64,000 nt of DNA from JAFGUF01 sp040883315 (GCA_040883315.1 JBFLKU010000016.1:1-64000), one strand, 5' to 3'. Shown: positions 51,219-60,651, numbered from the stretch's first letter. Notes: generated by a model from the letters alone, not told the origin. Translations and numbers: made by a program.

Positions 51219-52092
51219 AGTCTTTCATCAAGGATATATTATCTCGCCACATTGGCTTCACTCTCACCCATAGCTGAAGATTCACTTTGCAGGCAAAGAG
51301 CTTTTCAATGTCTTTTCTCGCATCAGTACCCAATTTTTTTATCATGCTTCCCTGTTTGCCCACTATTATTGGCTTATGAGATTGCTTTTCGCAGACGATA
51401 TTGGCATGTATTTCCATCAGGTCGTCTCTCACCTGCTCTATCTTTAGTATTTCAATGCCGACACCATGAGGAATTTCCTCTCGGATATTCAGCAGAGTTT
51501 TCTCGCGTATTATCTCCCGTACAATAAACATCTCCGGTCTGTCTGTCACCATATCATCCGGGAAGAATTTTGGTCCTTCTGGCAAATAGCTGCTCAAAAC
51601 ATCCACCAGTTCCTCTATTCCATCGCCTGTTAGTGCGGATATCGGAATTATATTGTTTATGTTTTTGTTGTCTTTAAATCTATCGATTATCGTCAGCAGA
51701 TCCATCTTTTCTACTTTGTCTATTTTGTTAATCACCAATATAGCAGGCGTGCTTACATTTTCCAGCTTTTTAATCGCTGCCACGTCGCCTGCGCCAATAT
51801 ATTCGCTGGCATCTATCACAACTATTACAGCGTCCACTTCTTCTAGCGATTCCAAAGCCGCATTCAGCATATACTTGCCCAGCTTGTTTTTTGGAAGCTG
51901 TAGCCCTGGTGTATCCAAGAAGACCATTTGATAGTCTTTGGTTGTAAATATGCCCTTTATCTGGTTTCTAGTGGTTTGCGGCCTGTCCGACACTATCGCC
52001 ACTTTGTCACCGATTATTTCATTCATCAAAGTAGACTTGCCTACGTTTGATCTGCCTATTATTGCTATAAAGCCTGATTTATATTCACTCAT
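51202..52092 (-). CDS. era: GTPase Era
   Basis: This 296-residue protein has G1 IIGRSNVGKSTLMN, G3 LDTPGLQLPKN, G4 NKID and a C-terminal KH domain with IVCEKQSHKPIIVGKQGSMIKKLG. It binds 16S rRNA 3' end regions during ribosome assembly. It starts at the cdd stop (overlapping by one base) and overlaps recO. Confidence 0.97.
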   Translation of the reverse strand: MSEYKSGFIAIIGRSNVGKSTLMNEIIGDKVAIVSDRPQTTRNQIKGIFTTKDYQMVFLDTPGLQLPKNKLGKYMLNAALESLEEVDAVIVVIDASEYIGAGDVAAIKKLENVSTPAILVINKIDKVEKMDLLTIIDRFKDNKNINNIIPISALTGDGIEELVDVLSSYLPEGPKFFPDDMVTDRPEMFIVREIIREKTLLNIREEIPHGVGIEILKIEQVRDDLMEIHANIVCEKQSHKPIIVGKQGSMIKKLGTDARKDIEKLFACKVNLQLWVRVKPMWRDNISLMKDYGYDE

Positions 52093-52484
52093 TAGTTTTC
52101 ATTTTCCTCATAAGATACAAATGCTTCAGGAAGTAAATCTTTCAGCATTCTGCTTTTTGTTTTGCCGTCCTTGTCCACTACTATAATTATCATATCCAGC
52201 CCGAATTCAGCAAGCATCTGCCTGCACACTCCGCAGGGCCATGCAAATCCGTCGCCGCTGCATGCTACTGCCACTTTTCTGAAAGACTTGCATCCATCCA
52301 TCACAGCTGAACCTATCGCGTTTCTTTCGGCACATATTGTTGGCGTAAAGCTGACACTTTCTATGTTGCATCCGGTGTAGAATTTTCCGTTGTCGCCTTC
52401 TATGCATGCGCCTACTTTAAAATTTGAGTATGGCGAATATGATTTTTCTTTTGCATCAACTGCCAGTTTTATTATATCACTCAT
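52092..52484 (-). CDS. cdd: cytidine deaminase
   Basis: This 130-residue protein has the zinc-site motifs CAERNAIGSAV and PCGVCRQML, and the substrate FKVGA region. It converts cytidine to uridine. Its place between ybeY and era is common in Clostridia. Confidence 0.96.
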   Translation of the reverse strand: MSDIIKLAVDAKEKSYSPYSNFKVGACIEGDNGKFYTGCNIESVSFTPTICAERNAIGSAVMDGCKSFRKVAVACSGDGFAWPCGVCRQMLAEFGLDMIIIVVDKDGKTKSRMLKDLLPEAFVSYEENEN

Positions 52485-52485
52485 C

Positions 52486-52977
52486 TCATTTCCTCTCTAT
52501 CTTAAGTGATTTTAATACACTTTCTTCTTTTTTGCGCATCACACTTTTTTCATCATCTGTCATGTGGTCATACCCCAGCAGATGCAAAAAGCCATGCAAT
52601 GCCAAATATGAAATTTCTCTTTCTATGCTATGTCCATACTCTATAGCCTGCACTTTTGCAGTCTCTATAGAGATTATTATATCACCCAGCTCCACAATTT
52701 TTGTTTCTGGGTCTATGTCCACTCCCATTTTCAGTTTGCTCCATTCGCACGGGCTATTCCAGTTTATCATAGGAAAAGACAATACATCCGTCGATTTATC
52801 TATTTTTCTATGTTCAGCGTTAATTCCCTTTATATATTCATCATTGCAAACTGACACGCATACACTGCATTTGTTATCACTACAGTACATTTTATCTGCT
52901 TCTTTAAGTACTTTTTTTATCAGTCTATTCACCTTTGCACTTTTTTTGCAGTCAATATATTCTATCTGTATTTTCAT
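52486..52977 (-). CDS. ybeY: endoribonuclease YbeY
   Basis: This 163-residue protein has the metal-binding signature HGFLHLLGYDH with three histidines. YbeY acts in 16S rRNA maturation and quality control. It overlaps the HD-domain gene by 4 bp. Confidence 0.96.
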   Translation of the reverse strand: MKIQIEYIDCKKSAKVNRLIKKVLKEADKMYCSDNKCSVCVSVCNDEYIKGINAEHRKIDKSTDVLSFPMINWNSPCEWSKLKMGVDIDPETKIVELGDIIISIETAKVQAIEYGHSIEREISYLALHGFLHLLGYDHMTDDEKSVMRKKEESVLKSLKIERK

Positions 52978-55106
52978 TCTTCCTCCCCTGCGTCAGGGTA
53001 TTCTATTCTTTCATGAAAAAGTCCAGTCAAAGCTACTAAGAATGCTGCCTTTATATCTGATATTTCTTTCAATGTCAGGCTGCAGTAGTCCAGCTGCCCA
53101 TCGTCCAGCTTGCCTTTTACTACAGAGTCAATTCTTTCTTTCACCATCTCACGCGTGGCGTTTTCAAGGCTCTTTACAGCAGCCTCACAAGAGTCTGCCA
53201 GCATTAGTATGCCTGCTTCTTTAGTCTTTGGTCTCTCACCTTTATATCTGTAATTATCTATTTTTATGTTTTCAGGATAATTAGATTCCTCCTTATCCTT
53301 CAGATAAAAATACATAACTGCTGTGTCGCCATGATGCTGCGAAACTATCTCCTGCACTATCGGCGGTATATTTGCCCTTCTAAGCATGTCTATTCCGTCA
53401 TCCAGGTGCGATGTTATAACATCTACTGATGACTTGGAGTTTATATTGTCATGAGGGTTTCGATTGTCAGCATGGTTTTCCACAAAAAAGTGAGGTCTTT
53501 TGCTTTTGCCCACATCATGATAATACGCAGCCGTTCTAACTAAAAGTGCATTTGCCCCCACAGCGTCTGCTGCACGCTCTGCCATATTGCCCACCATAAT
53601 GGAATGATGATATGTTCCCGGTGCTTCAAGCAAAAGCTTTTTCAAAAGAGGCTGATTCGGGTTGGTCAGCTCCATCAGCTTCATTGGTGTAACAATTTTA
53701 TATGTTGCTTCAAATACAGGCAATGTTCCTACAGTCAATACAGCAACAAATAACCCAGATAATATACCCCAGCCAAGGCTAGCGCCTATTATTTTGTAGT
53801 CCAGTCTATTCAAAAGATCAAATGATGCATATATTATGCCCATCACTGCGCCAGATACCAGCCCTGCATAGAATATTGATGAACGCTGTGATGCATTCTT
53901 CGATGCAAATACGGCAACTGTGCCTGAAACCAAAGATGCCAAAACTATGGGCAAAAGTATCCCCTCGCCTGTTCGCACATACAAATATCCCAGCATTAGA
54001 GACAGTATAGAATTTATATATATGGCTGCTCTTCTATCACCCAGCAGCAAATACAGCATCAGCGGAACATACGCTGTCGGGATAAAATATACTCCTATGT
54101 CCTGAAACTGAATAAAGAACCAAATAATCAGCAATGCCGTTACAATTATTACCATTGTTAATGACAGTAACTTATTTGTAAAGGCAATCTCTTTATTAAA
54201 AGTCGTCAGGTAAATAATTATCAAAACGCACAGAACAAATACCACCAGTCCAATTGCCAGATATTCAATCCATCCGTCCTTTTTGTCCTCTACCAAACCA
54301 AGCGTGACTAACATTTGAAGCTGTGCCTGTGTAATCTCGGAGCCTTCCTGCACTATCTCATCGCCCTCGCTGTATACAATGGGCTGAACTAATGCTTCTG
54401 CCTCTTTTTTGCTTTTTTCTGTAGCTTCTGCATCAAATATCATGTTGGCACGAAGATACAAATCGATTAGTGTTGTGCCTAGCTTTCTAGCTTCACTATT
54501 GAATCCTGAAAGTACCAGCTGGTTTTGTAAGTCTGTCTTTCTGGATTCCAATGAATTCTCAACAACGCCAGCGTCTATTTCTTCCTGAATCAGGGTTGTA
54601 ATCTCTTCGCCTAGTCTTATAATCTCTTCATCATCATCTATTCGAAGTATGTTCGCCACGTCCCCTGTAATAAACCCTTCAGGAAGCTCTGTCAAACATT
54701 GCTCATAAAATTCCGTGGTATATTTTATTTCTGCTCCCTCGTTGCGCATTCGGTTATATTCTTCCACGCCTAGCGCACGAACTGTGTCAATGGCGGCAAT
54801 AGCATTTGCCAGCCCTGTCATCACTTGTTCAGACAAGTCCTCATCTTTTTTATATCGAAGCCCTGCCTGCTTTCTGGCTTCTTGCTTTGCCAGCTCGGTG
54901 GAATACGTGTCCTCAATATCTCTTGGTGCTTTTATTGTTTCATCTGCAATCTCTCCCACTTCCAGCGAAGTGCGGCTCCCTATTAGTACAGATGTGAAAA
55001 TCAAATAAATTGCCGCAATAGATATTATCAATATTAATATTCCTACGCCAAACTTTTCACTTTTATTTTTTTTAATAGTTTTTTCTCTTTTCTTTGAACT
55101 TGCCAT
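52974..55106 (-). CDS. pgpH: 7TM HD-domain phosphodiesterase (PgpH-like)
   Basis: This 710-residue protein has an N-terminal helix (about 25-45), an extracellular 7TM-HD domain (about 50-265), seven membrane helices (about 285-470) and a cytoplasmic HD domain with GTYHHSIMVGNMAERAADA, AAYYHDVGKSKRPHFF and SQHHGD (metal and catalytic motifs). PgpH enzymes break down cyclic di-AMP. It follows phoH and overlaps ybeY, an order conserved in many Firmicutes. Confidence 0.94.
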   Translation of the reverse strand: MASSKKREKTIKKNKSEKFGVGILILIISIAAIYLIFTSVLIGSRTSLEVGEIADETIKAPRDIEDTYSTELAKQEARKQAGLRYKKDEDLSEQVMTGLANAIAAIDTVRALGVEEYNRMRNEGAEIKYTTEFYEQCLTELPEGFITGDVANILRIDDDEEIIRLGEEITTLIQEEIDAGVVENSLESRKTDLQNQLVLSGFNSEARKLGTTLIDLYLRANMIFDAEATEKSKKEAEALVQPIVYSEGDEIVQEGSEITQAQLQMLVTLGLVEDKKDGWIEYLAIGLVVFVLCVLIIIYLTTFNKEIAFTNKLLSLTMVIIVTALLIIWFFIQFQDIGVYFIPTAYVPLMLYLLLGDRRAAIYINSILSLMLGYLYVRTGEGILLPIVLASLVSGTVAVFASKNASQRSSIFYAGLVSGAVMGIIYASFDLLNRLDYKIIGASLGWGILSGLFVAVLTVGTLPVFEATYKIVTPMKLMELTNPNQPLLKKLLLEAPGTYHHSIMVGNMAERAADAVGANALLVRTAAYYHDVGKSKRPHFFVENHADNRNPHDNINSKSSVDVITSHLDDGIDMLRRANIPPIVQEIVSQHHGDTAVMYFYLKDKEESNYPENIKIDNYRYKGERPKTKEAGILMLADSCEAAVKSLENATREMVKERIDSVVKGKLDDGQLDYCSLTLKEISDIKAAFLVALTGLFHERIEYPDAGEEE

Positions 55107-55141
55107 ATTTTTACCTTTCGTAAAGACAAATTAATCCCTAT

Positions 55142-56140
55142 CTAGTTTTTCTTTGCTTTGCTGCTTTTATATTGCTCTTTCTTCTCTCTCTTATCATATG
55201 CTTTTACAATATTTCTGACCAAATTATGCCGTACAACATCCTGTGCAGTCAAAAATACTATTCCTATATCTTTTACATCCTTCAGAACTTCAATAGCATC
55301 GCTCAATCCCGATACTTTACCATCCGGCAAATCGCGCTGTGTAATATCGCCGGTAACCACCATTTTTGAGCCTTCGCCTAGGCGTGTAAGAAACATCTTC
55401 ATCTGTTCTTTGGTTGTGTTTTGTGCTTCGTCCAATATTACAAATGCATCGTTTAGTGTTCTTCCTCTCATGTATGCCATTGGGGCAACTTCTATTATTC
55501 CTTTTTCACTTAGAGCCTGATATTTGTCTGCCCCCATCATATCGTATAGTGCATCATATAACGGACGTAAATAAGGGTCTACTTTGTTCTGCAGATCCCC
55601 CGGCAGAAATCCCAGCTTTTCGCCAGCTTCTACAGCAGGTCTTGTAAGTATAATCCTTGTAACTTCCTTGTTTTTTAATGCGAGCACAGCCATCGCCATA
55701 GCAAGATATGTTTTGCCCGTTCCTGCAGGACCCACGGAAAAGACTATGGTATTTTCCTTCATCTTGTTCACATAGCTTTGCTGACGAACTGTTTTGCTTT
55801 TTATTTGCTTCCCTCTATGGGTGACCAGCACAACATCCGCCATGATTTTGGATATCATCTCGGCGTTGCCTTCTCTTGCCAGCTCTATTGCGTAGTGTAT
55901 TCTGTCTTTCTCTATTGCGTTGTTGCCTCGCAGCATTTCCTTCAGCTGCTCAAGCACCTGACAGGCAATATCCACATCCTCATCATCGCCTTCTATTTGT
56001 ATGGTGCTGTCTTTGGCTTTTATAGTCACCCCTGTCTGCTCTTCAATAACTTTTACATTTTCATCAAAGGATCCGAATATGGCTGTAAGCTCCTGAAGTG
56101 AGGTGACTTCTATCTGTTTTTTTGCAAAATCTTTTCCCAA
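55142..56140 (-). CDS. phoH: PhoH family ATPase
   Basis: This 332-residue protein has a KH-like N-terminal region (about 5-75), then the PhoH ATPase with Walker A GPAGTGKTYLAMA, Walker B DAFVILDEAQNT and the TGDITQRDLP sensor. A long Lys-rich tail ends it (KREKKEQYKSSKAKKN). PhoH-type ATPases are linked to RNA metabolism with YbeY, whose gene follows. It appears to be the first gene of the phoH-gmk series. Confidence 0.94.
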   Translation of the reverse strand: MGKDFAKKQIEVTSLQELTAIFGSFDENVKVIEEQTGVTIKAKDSTIQIEGDDEDVDIACQVLEQLKEMLRGNNAIEKDRIHYAIELAREGNAEMISKIMADVVLVTHRGKQIKSKTVRQQSYVNKMKENTIVFSVGPAGTGKTYLAMAMAVLALKNKEVTRIILTRPAVEAGEKLGFLPGDLQNKVDPYLRPLYDALYDMMGADKYQALSEKGIIEVAPMAYMRGRTLNDAFVILDEAQNTTKEQMKMFLTRLGEGSKMVVTGDITQRDLPDGKVSGLSDAIEVLKDVKDIGIVFLTAQDVVRHNLVRNIVKAYDKREKKEQYKSSKAKKN

Positions 56141-56296
56141 AGTTTTACTCCCTGCTTCAAATAATTACGGATTTATAATCAATGCAATTATATTGCATAT
56201 ATAAAATCAAACTACTAGTTGATATTGTAACACAGTAACAAAAAAAATACTACAATCTATAGATTCCCAGATACAATTTTAATAAAACTATAATAA

Positions 56297-56340
56297 TAAA
56301 AAAAGTTCATCATAAAAGCTGGTGCTTCATAAAATGAACT
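56297..56340 (-). terminator. terminator after the ECF S component gene
   Basis: On the minus strand AGTTCAT, a 23-nt loop and ATGAACT are followed by eight T residues. It lies just after the ECF gene stop at 56369. The 228 bp between it and phoH carry no gene. Confidence 0.6.
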
Positions 56341-56368
56341 GAAAAATATTGGAACTATATTGTTATAA

Positions 56369-56917
56369 TTATGCTGTTCGTCTTCTTTTTATCAGTGAAT
56401 ATATAACCGGCAGCAGTACCAGTTGTATTGCTATCCCAGGAATTCCCGAAATAAATGCACCTGTTATATATACCCACATTCCAGGTCCTTTTACGGCAAA
56501 GAATTGAATAGCTGCCATCAAAACCAATGCACTTGCTATTTTCCCGATTATCAGAGCTGGAATTAAAGCAATATCTATAAGATATTTTTTGCTTGTAAGC
56601 CATTTGATATTTTTAAGCAATGATAGAACCAATGCTGCCACACCAAGCTCTGCCATCATCATTACAGCCATTGGCAGTGGTACCATTGGTGGCATTCCTG
56701 TCAGCAGGCTGGAAAGCAGCGGTGTAATTATACCCACTGCCATAGCATAGTGCCACGGCAGAAAAAGCGATCCTAGAAGCACAGGTATGAACATAGGCAA
56801 AAATACCTTCCCTGCGTCCGGCACAGAGTGAAAAGCAATTGGCAGAACTATTCCCAATGCTATAAACATTCCTGATAGTGCTATGTTTTTTAAGTTATTA
56901 TTTGTTGAATCCTTCAT
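56369..56917 (-). CDS. ECF transporter S component, substrate unassigned
   Basis: This protein of about 182 residues has six membrane helices and the ECF S-component layout: IALSGMFIALGIVLPIAFHS near the start, an internal FLPMFIPVLLGSLFLPW stretch and a positively charged end (IKRRRTA). The energising A1, A2 and T subunits are not in the window. The ATG at 56917 is chosen for its AAAGGA site. A compound hairpin with a T-tract lies in its leader (56937-56985). The vitamin or other substrate cannot be named. Confidence 0.82.
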   Translation of the reverse strand: MKDSTNNNLKNIALSGMFIALGIVLPIAFHSVPDAGKVFLPMFIPVLLGSLFLPWHYAMAVGIITPLLSSLLTGMPPMVPLPMAVMMMAELGVAALVLSLLKNIKWLTSKKYLIDIALIPALIIGKIASALVLMAAIQFFAVKGPGMWVYITGAFISGIPGIAIQLVLLPVIYSLIKRRRTA

Positions 56918-56936
56918 AATAATCCTTTCGCTTGCA

Positions 56937-56985
56937 AAATAAAAACCACTCCAGTTAATCTTCAAGATTTACCTTCGTGGTTTAA
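56937..56985 (-). terminator. compound hairpin and T-tract in ECF gene leader
   Basis: On the minus strand AAACCAC pairs with GTGGTTT, enclosing an inner AATCT/AGATT hairpin, followed by TTATTTT. It lies between the DUF3842 stop (57009) and the ECF start (56917), so it may be a terminator for the upstream operon or an attenuator. No known riboswitch core was seen. Confidence 0.5.
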
Positions 56986-57008
56986 TATACTTTTCGTAAA
57001 TATATCTT

Positions 57009-57428
57009 CTATTTTATTTTTAGCTTTTTAATTTTTTCTTCAAGTTCAGTGAGCATCTGATTTATGCTCATGTCTTTCACTCCAATTACTGTGAGACTGC
57101 ACTTTTGCAGGGGCAAAAGCATCTTTTCAGCTTTGCTGCCTGCTACAGCAGATGCCATCTTCTGGCTTATTTCTCCCATCATGGAGTTTGCCACCAATAT
57201 AGCTATTGGACCTATTATAATATCCATTTGCTGTGCCATGTGACATATGGCATTTTCGCCTGTAGCTCCGTCGGAAGCTCCGCCTTTCATCATTGCCATA
57301 GTGGCACTGGCGTTTGTGCCCAATGCATACAATTGAATATCTTCCCCTGTTAATGGTGTAATCTTTTCACATATTGCCTTGCCGAGTCCGCCGCCTTTTC
57401 CATCAATCACTGCAATTTTTAGACACAT
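57009..57428 (-). CDS. DUF3842 protein
   Basis: This 139-residue protein matches DUF3842: IAVIDGKGGGLGKAICEKI (a glycine-rich nucleotide-binding-like loop), LGTNASATMAMMKGGA and a GPIAILVANSMMGEI region. It is likely cytoplasmic and its role is unknown. Its start lies 1 bp after the DUF1893 stop. Confidence 0.85.
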   Translation of the reverse strand: MCLKIAVIDGKGGGLGKAICEKITPLTGEDIQLYALGTNASATMAMMKGGASDGATGENAICHMAQQMDIIIGPIAILVANSMMGEISQKMASAVAGSKAEKMLLPLQKCSLTVIGVKDMSINQMLTELEEKIKKLKIK

Positions 57429-57429
57429 A

Positions 57430-57864
57430 TTATATGAGCTCCAATCTTTTCAAAAATTGTTTCACCCCATCCAAGAGCTCATCAAAATCCTTGGAGGCAT
57501 CTGCCATGGTTTCGACCGGACATTTGCCGTCGCCTGTTCTGTTTTTTATGTATTCAACAAGCTTAGAATATGATACCACAATGTCACACTCTTGTAAATA
57601 TTTCAAAGCTGATTTGCTTATAATCAATGTATCTAAATGTGTTATGCCCAGTTCAGCCATAAACATGGCTGCACCTTTTCCCACTATTTTGTCTGCGGCT
57701 GATGCATCTTTCATGTCCTCTTTGCTGTCAAATGCCAGATACAAAGGCAATATGCCTTTATCCTTGCTTTTGTATAAAATATTCTCATCCTTAACTATTG
57801 CCACTGCGTATCCTTCTTCGTCTCGCAAAGCTTTCGCTATTTTTAAATCTATACTACTTTTCAT
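57430..57864 (-). CDS. DUF1893 protein
   Basis: This 144-residue protein has the DUF1893 signature: VGKGAAMFMAELGITHLDTLIISKSALKYL (landmark) and the Y-x-K-LVEYIKNRTGDGKCPVE segment. The fold is related to cytidine-deaminase-like proteins. It has no known function and is followed by DUF3842 in what is probably a two-gene operon. Confidence 0.85.
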   Translation of the reverse strand: MKSSIDLKIAKALRDEEGYAVAIVKDENILYKSKDKGILPLYLAFDSKEDMKDASAADKIVGKGAAMFMAELGITHLDTLIISKSALKYLQECDIVVSYSKLVEYIKNRTGDGKCPVETMADASKDFDELLDGVKQFLKRLELI

Positions 57865-57913
57865 TTTCTATCCTTATCAATGTTATTAATTGATTATATA
57901 CTAATTGAATAAT

Positions 57914-59020
57914 CTATTCAACATGACAAGGTAAACAAATTACGAAGGTAGTGCCCTTTCCTTTTTTAGATTTTACTGAGATGTTTCCATTATACATTTC
58001 TATAGTACGCTTCACGGAGTATAGTCCTATGCCCATACCATAGTCTTTTGTTGTGAATCCTTTTTGGAAAACCTTATCAGTATCCTCTTTTTTTATTCCT
58101 GTCCCATTATCTGATATTTGAATATATATATCCGTTTTCGATTTCCTTTTCTCACACTTTTCCCTGTTAAATGTCTTTATCTCTACTTTGCCATTTTCGC
58201 CGCATGCCTGTATAGCATTAATAATTATATTGTAAATTGCATTTTGAACAAGATTTTTGTCAGCATATATTCTTGGGTTATATGCACCAAATTTTTTTAC
58301 GATGCCTGTGTTATACTCTCCTGCAAAGGATTCAGTAATAGCGTTTATTATACTATGCACATTAAATAATTCATCATCAGAATTATTTTCTTCGCTTCCA
58401 TTTTGGTCTCCATACAGAAGTGAGAGCATGTTTCCACAGCTATATATTATTTCCTTTATATAGTGAGTGTTTCTTTTTATCTTTATATTTTTTGTTTCTC
58501 TCTGAATGTTTTCAGCATATGCCATCATCATCATCATCTGATTTTTGATTTCGTGTACTTTCGTGTCTAATTCATTTCTTTTTTCGCTGCTCTTTCCACC
58601 TGTATTCACAAAGTACGTTATTCCGTGAGCATTTGAAGAGTTATCACTTTTCCCTTTCACGTGGAAATAGCTTATCTGAGAAATATCGTTGTTTTCATTT
58701 TTATAAAGAGAAATTATAAAGTCTATATTTTTTGCTGGTGCTATTTCCCCCATCAGCATCATTTCTATTCTTCTATAGCCTTGGTAGTCTATATAAAAAT
58801 TATCTGAAGAATTTTTAAAATATGAATTCATAAAGCAGAAAAAACAATAATCAATTCTTATTTTCTTTTCATCTGTTGAAGTTTCCCAAAAAAATGTTTT
58901 TGAGTTTTTTTCAAGAACATATCGTTCAAAATATTCTGCTCTAGAAGAACTGCATGCAGCACTATCGCATACCGAGAAAAAATCTAATATTTGTCTGGCT
59001 TGTATATATTTTTTCTTCAT
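57914..59020 (-). CDS. orphan soluble sensor histidine kinase
   Basis: This 368-residue protein has no membrane helix. Residues 1-145 form an unrecognised N-terminal domain with cysteines (CDSAACSS, DYCFFCF). The phospho-acceptor is H156 in VHEIKNQMM, followed by a kinase domain with NLVQNAIYNIIINAIQ, DNGTGI and GFTTKDYGMGIGLY. This H-box resembles the citrate/malate and sporulation-type kinases. No response regulator gene lies nearby. A TTGTGT-N17-TATAAT promoter is upstream, and three sequences like Spo0A boxes lie farther upstream. Confidence 0.88.
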   Translation of the reverse strand: MKKKYIQARQILDFFSVCDSAACSSSRAEYFERYVLEKNSKTFFWETSTDEKKIRIDYCFFCFMNSYFKNSSDNFYIDYQGYRRIEMMLMGEIAPAKNIDFIISLYKNENNDISQISYFHVKGKSDNSSNAHGITYFVNTGGKSSEKRNELDTKVHEIKNQMMMMMAYAENIQRETKNIKIKRNTHYIKEIIYSCGNMLSLLYGDQNGSEENNSDDELFNVHSIINAITESFAGEYNTGIVKKFGAYNPRIYADKNLVQNAIYNIIINAIQACGENGKVEIKTFNREKCEKRKSKTDIYIQISDNGTGIKKEDTDKVFQKGFTTKDYGMGIGLYSVKRTIEMYNGNISVKSKKGKGTTFVICLPCHVE

Positions 59021-59049
59021 GTCTTCCCCATCTAATATGATTGTATTTC

Positions 59050-59078
59050 ATTATAGAGAAAACACATGTAGCACACAA
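59050..59078 (-). promoter_or_regulatory. promoter of the histidine kinase gene
   Basis: The minus strand has TTGTGT (59078-59073), a 17-bp spacer and TATAAT (59055-59050), giving a start near 59043, about 23 bp before the ATG. Confidence 0.6.
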
Positions 59079-59084
59079 TAATAA

Positions 59085-59117
59085 GAAAAGTGGCATTATT
59101 TAATATAATGCCACTTC
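59085..59117 (-). terminator. terminator after the membrane protein gene
   Basis: AAGTGGCATTAT and ATAATGCCACTT form a perfect 12-bp stem with a 5-nt loop (59088-59116). On the minus strand it is followed by TTTTCTTATT. Confidence 0.75.
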
Positions 59118-59118
59118 C

Positions 59119-59156
59119 TGTCGAAGAGTGTCGATAACACTTAAATTATTGTCGAG
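59119..59156. promoter_or_regulatory. three Spo0A-box-like heptamers
   Basis: TGTCGAA (59119), TGTCGAT (59129) and TGTCGAG (59150) occur in the same orientation within 38 bp; the first is an exact 0A box. They lie about 75-115 bp upstream of the predicted start of the histidine kinase transcript. Spo0A control is only inferred. Confidence 0.35.
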
Positions 59157-59201
59157 AAACATTTGAAGTTTCTGTAAACTTTAAAAATACGCTGCTTTCC
59201 G

Positions 59202-60125
59202 TTAATATGCACTGGGCATTCTGGCATAAGATTTCTTTTGAGCTTTATGCAAAATTATTGCCGAAATAATCAAAACTACTGCAAATCCCACAGCCAAATA
59301 TGCAAAAGAATTAAAGATAGTTTTTGCACTCACAATAATCTTTTCATAGCTTGCCAGTTTGCTAAATATCGCTGCAATGCTTGGCAATATGTATATAGCA
59401 CCTGCAGCCAATACATTTACAACTGCATAGAATATACATAGTATTTTTGCCAGCATAATGCTTCTATATCTTTTTTCTGTGTTTAGTATCATCAGCAGTA
59501 CAAAAAGAACCAGCATCAATCCTAGTGAAGCAAACGCTATAATGCTTAGCCTTATTCCCCAATAAGGGAAAAATGTATCTATCCAATATACTGAGTTTTC
59601 TCCCATCAGCACATATATAAGTCCGCCTAATGTTTGGTCATATCCGTCAACCTTAAACACATATGCGCCCAGTTTTTGTGCAACTATTGCGTTCATTGTT
59701 GCTTCAATGTTTGTTTCGCTGTTTATAACTCTTGGGTCGTTCTTAATGGTGCTGTAGAGCTTTTCAACATATCCTTCTATTGGTATGTCCACCTCATGAT
59801 GTCTGTAGAGCAGCATGCCAATGGTGTCGCCTACAAATTTGCCAACTGTTTTGTTGAAATCATCTTTAGGTATTGCAGTCATCACTAGATCCTCCGGCAC
59901 CCCCTGCACCTCAGCGGGGATTTCCATTGCCTCTAGCGGCTGTAAAAGATAATCTACAAAGCTTTCGTAGAGGCTGTCAAATGCATTAACTGAAGGCATT
60001 AACTTGGAGTAAACTATCGGATTCAGCGCGCCCAGCCTTACTGCGCAGCCAGCCCATGCAATGACGGACGTCAAGACCATAAGTATTGACAAAACTACAA
60101 TTATAAACTTTTTCAATTTATTCAT
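59202..60125 (-). CDS. membrane protein of unknown function
   Basis: This protein of about 307 residues has one N-terminal membrane helix (about 3-24) and three near the C-terminus (about 186-210, 218-243, 266-290), enclosing a soluble region of about 160 residues rich in acidic and hydrophobic residues. It likely sits outside the cell between the first and second helices. The ATG at 60125 is chosen because a GGAG site lies six bases upstream. It overlaps the end of the Gx transporter gene by 8 bp. No family was recognised with certainty. Confidence 0.6.
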   Translation of the reverse strand: MNKLKKFIIVVLSILMVLTSVIAWAGCAVRLGALNPIVYSKLMPSVNAFDSLYESFVDYLLQPLEAMEIPAEVQGVPEDLVMTAIPKDDFNKTVGKFVGDTIGMLLYRHHEVDIPIEGYVEKLYSTIKNDPRVINSETNIEATMNAIVAQKLGAYVFKVDGYDQTLGGLIYVLMGENSVYWIDTFFPYWGIRLSIIAFASLGLMLVLFVLLMILNTEKRYRSIMLAKILCIFYAVVNVLAAGAIYILPSIAAIFSKLASYEKIIVSAKTIFNSFAYLAVGFAVVLIISAIILHKAQKKSYARMPSAY

Positions 60126-60651
60126 TTCTTTCTCCATATCCTAAGCGTAATAAATTGGTCTTATCAATGACAAACGCAAAGCTGCCTGTCAATGTTCCGT
60201 ATACCACGCTTAAAAACAAAACTATTGGAATGCTATAAAAAACAGCCGATGTCTGCAATGATATAGTAGCAATAATATGTATAGTAATATTATACACTAG
60301 TGCTCCTATTACGCTAATGCCAACATAGCCGATTTTATTTTTAAATATTTTATTGCTCAGTGCCATAATAGCAATGCTCAAAATTCCTCCTGCCAAAGGA
60401 TAAAAAATAACCTGTGTTACCAAAAAGATGCTAGTAATTATCTTCACAATAAAAAACAAATATGCATGGCGTGTTTTCATGTTCACTATGGCAAATACAA
60501 TAAACATATTATATAGCCCTATTTTCACTCCCTCTGCTTTTGTAATGCCGCCAAGCAGAAATCTCTCTAATGTGAATAAAGCCGCCACCAGAATGCTTAT
60601 AAGTATTAGCTTGCCAAATGTTATTCTGTTTTTTGTTTCCTTGTTGCTCAA
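60118..60651 (-). CDS. Gx transporter family protein (HepS-like)
   Basis: This 177-residue protein has five to six membrane helices and the HepS/Gx family markers VAALFTLERFL, GVKIGLYNMFIVFAIVNM and FYPLAGGILSIAIM. The family is annotated either as heptaprenyl diphosphate synthase component I or as a transporter. The start is TTG at 60651, with AAGGAT seven bases upstream, 1 bp after the stop of the NusG-II gene. Its position next to the NusG-II gene is conserved in Clostridia. Confidence 0.82.
   Translation of the reverse strand: MSNKETKNRITFGKLILISILVAALFTLERFLLGGITKAEGVKIGLYNMFIVFAIVNMKTRHAYLFFIVKIITSIFLVTQVIFYPLAGGILSIAIMALSNKIFKNKIGYVGISVIGALVYNITIHIIATISLQTSAVFYSIPIVLFLSVVYGTLTGSFAFVIDKTNLLRLGYGERNE

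Noticed and set aside
56937..56985. Known vitamin riboswitch upstream of the ECF gene
   Set aside because: The conserved cores of the thiamine, FMN, THF and preQ1 classes are absent.
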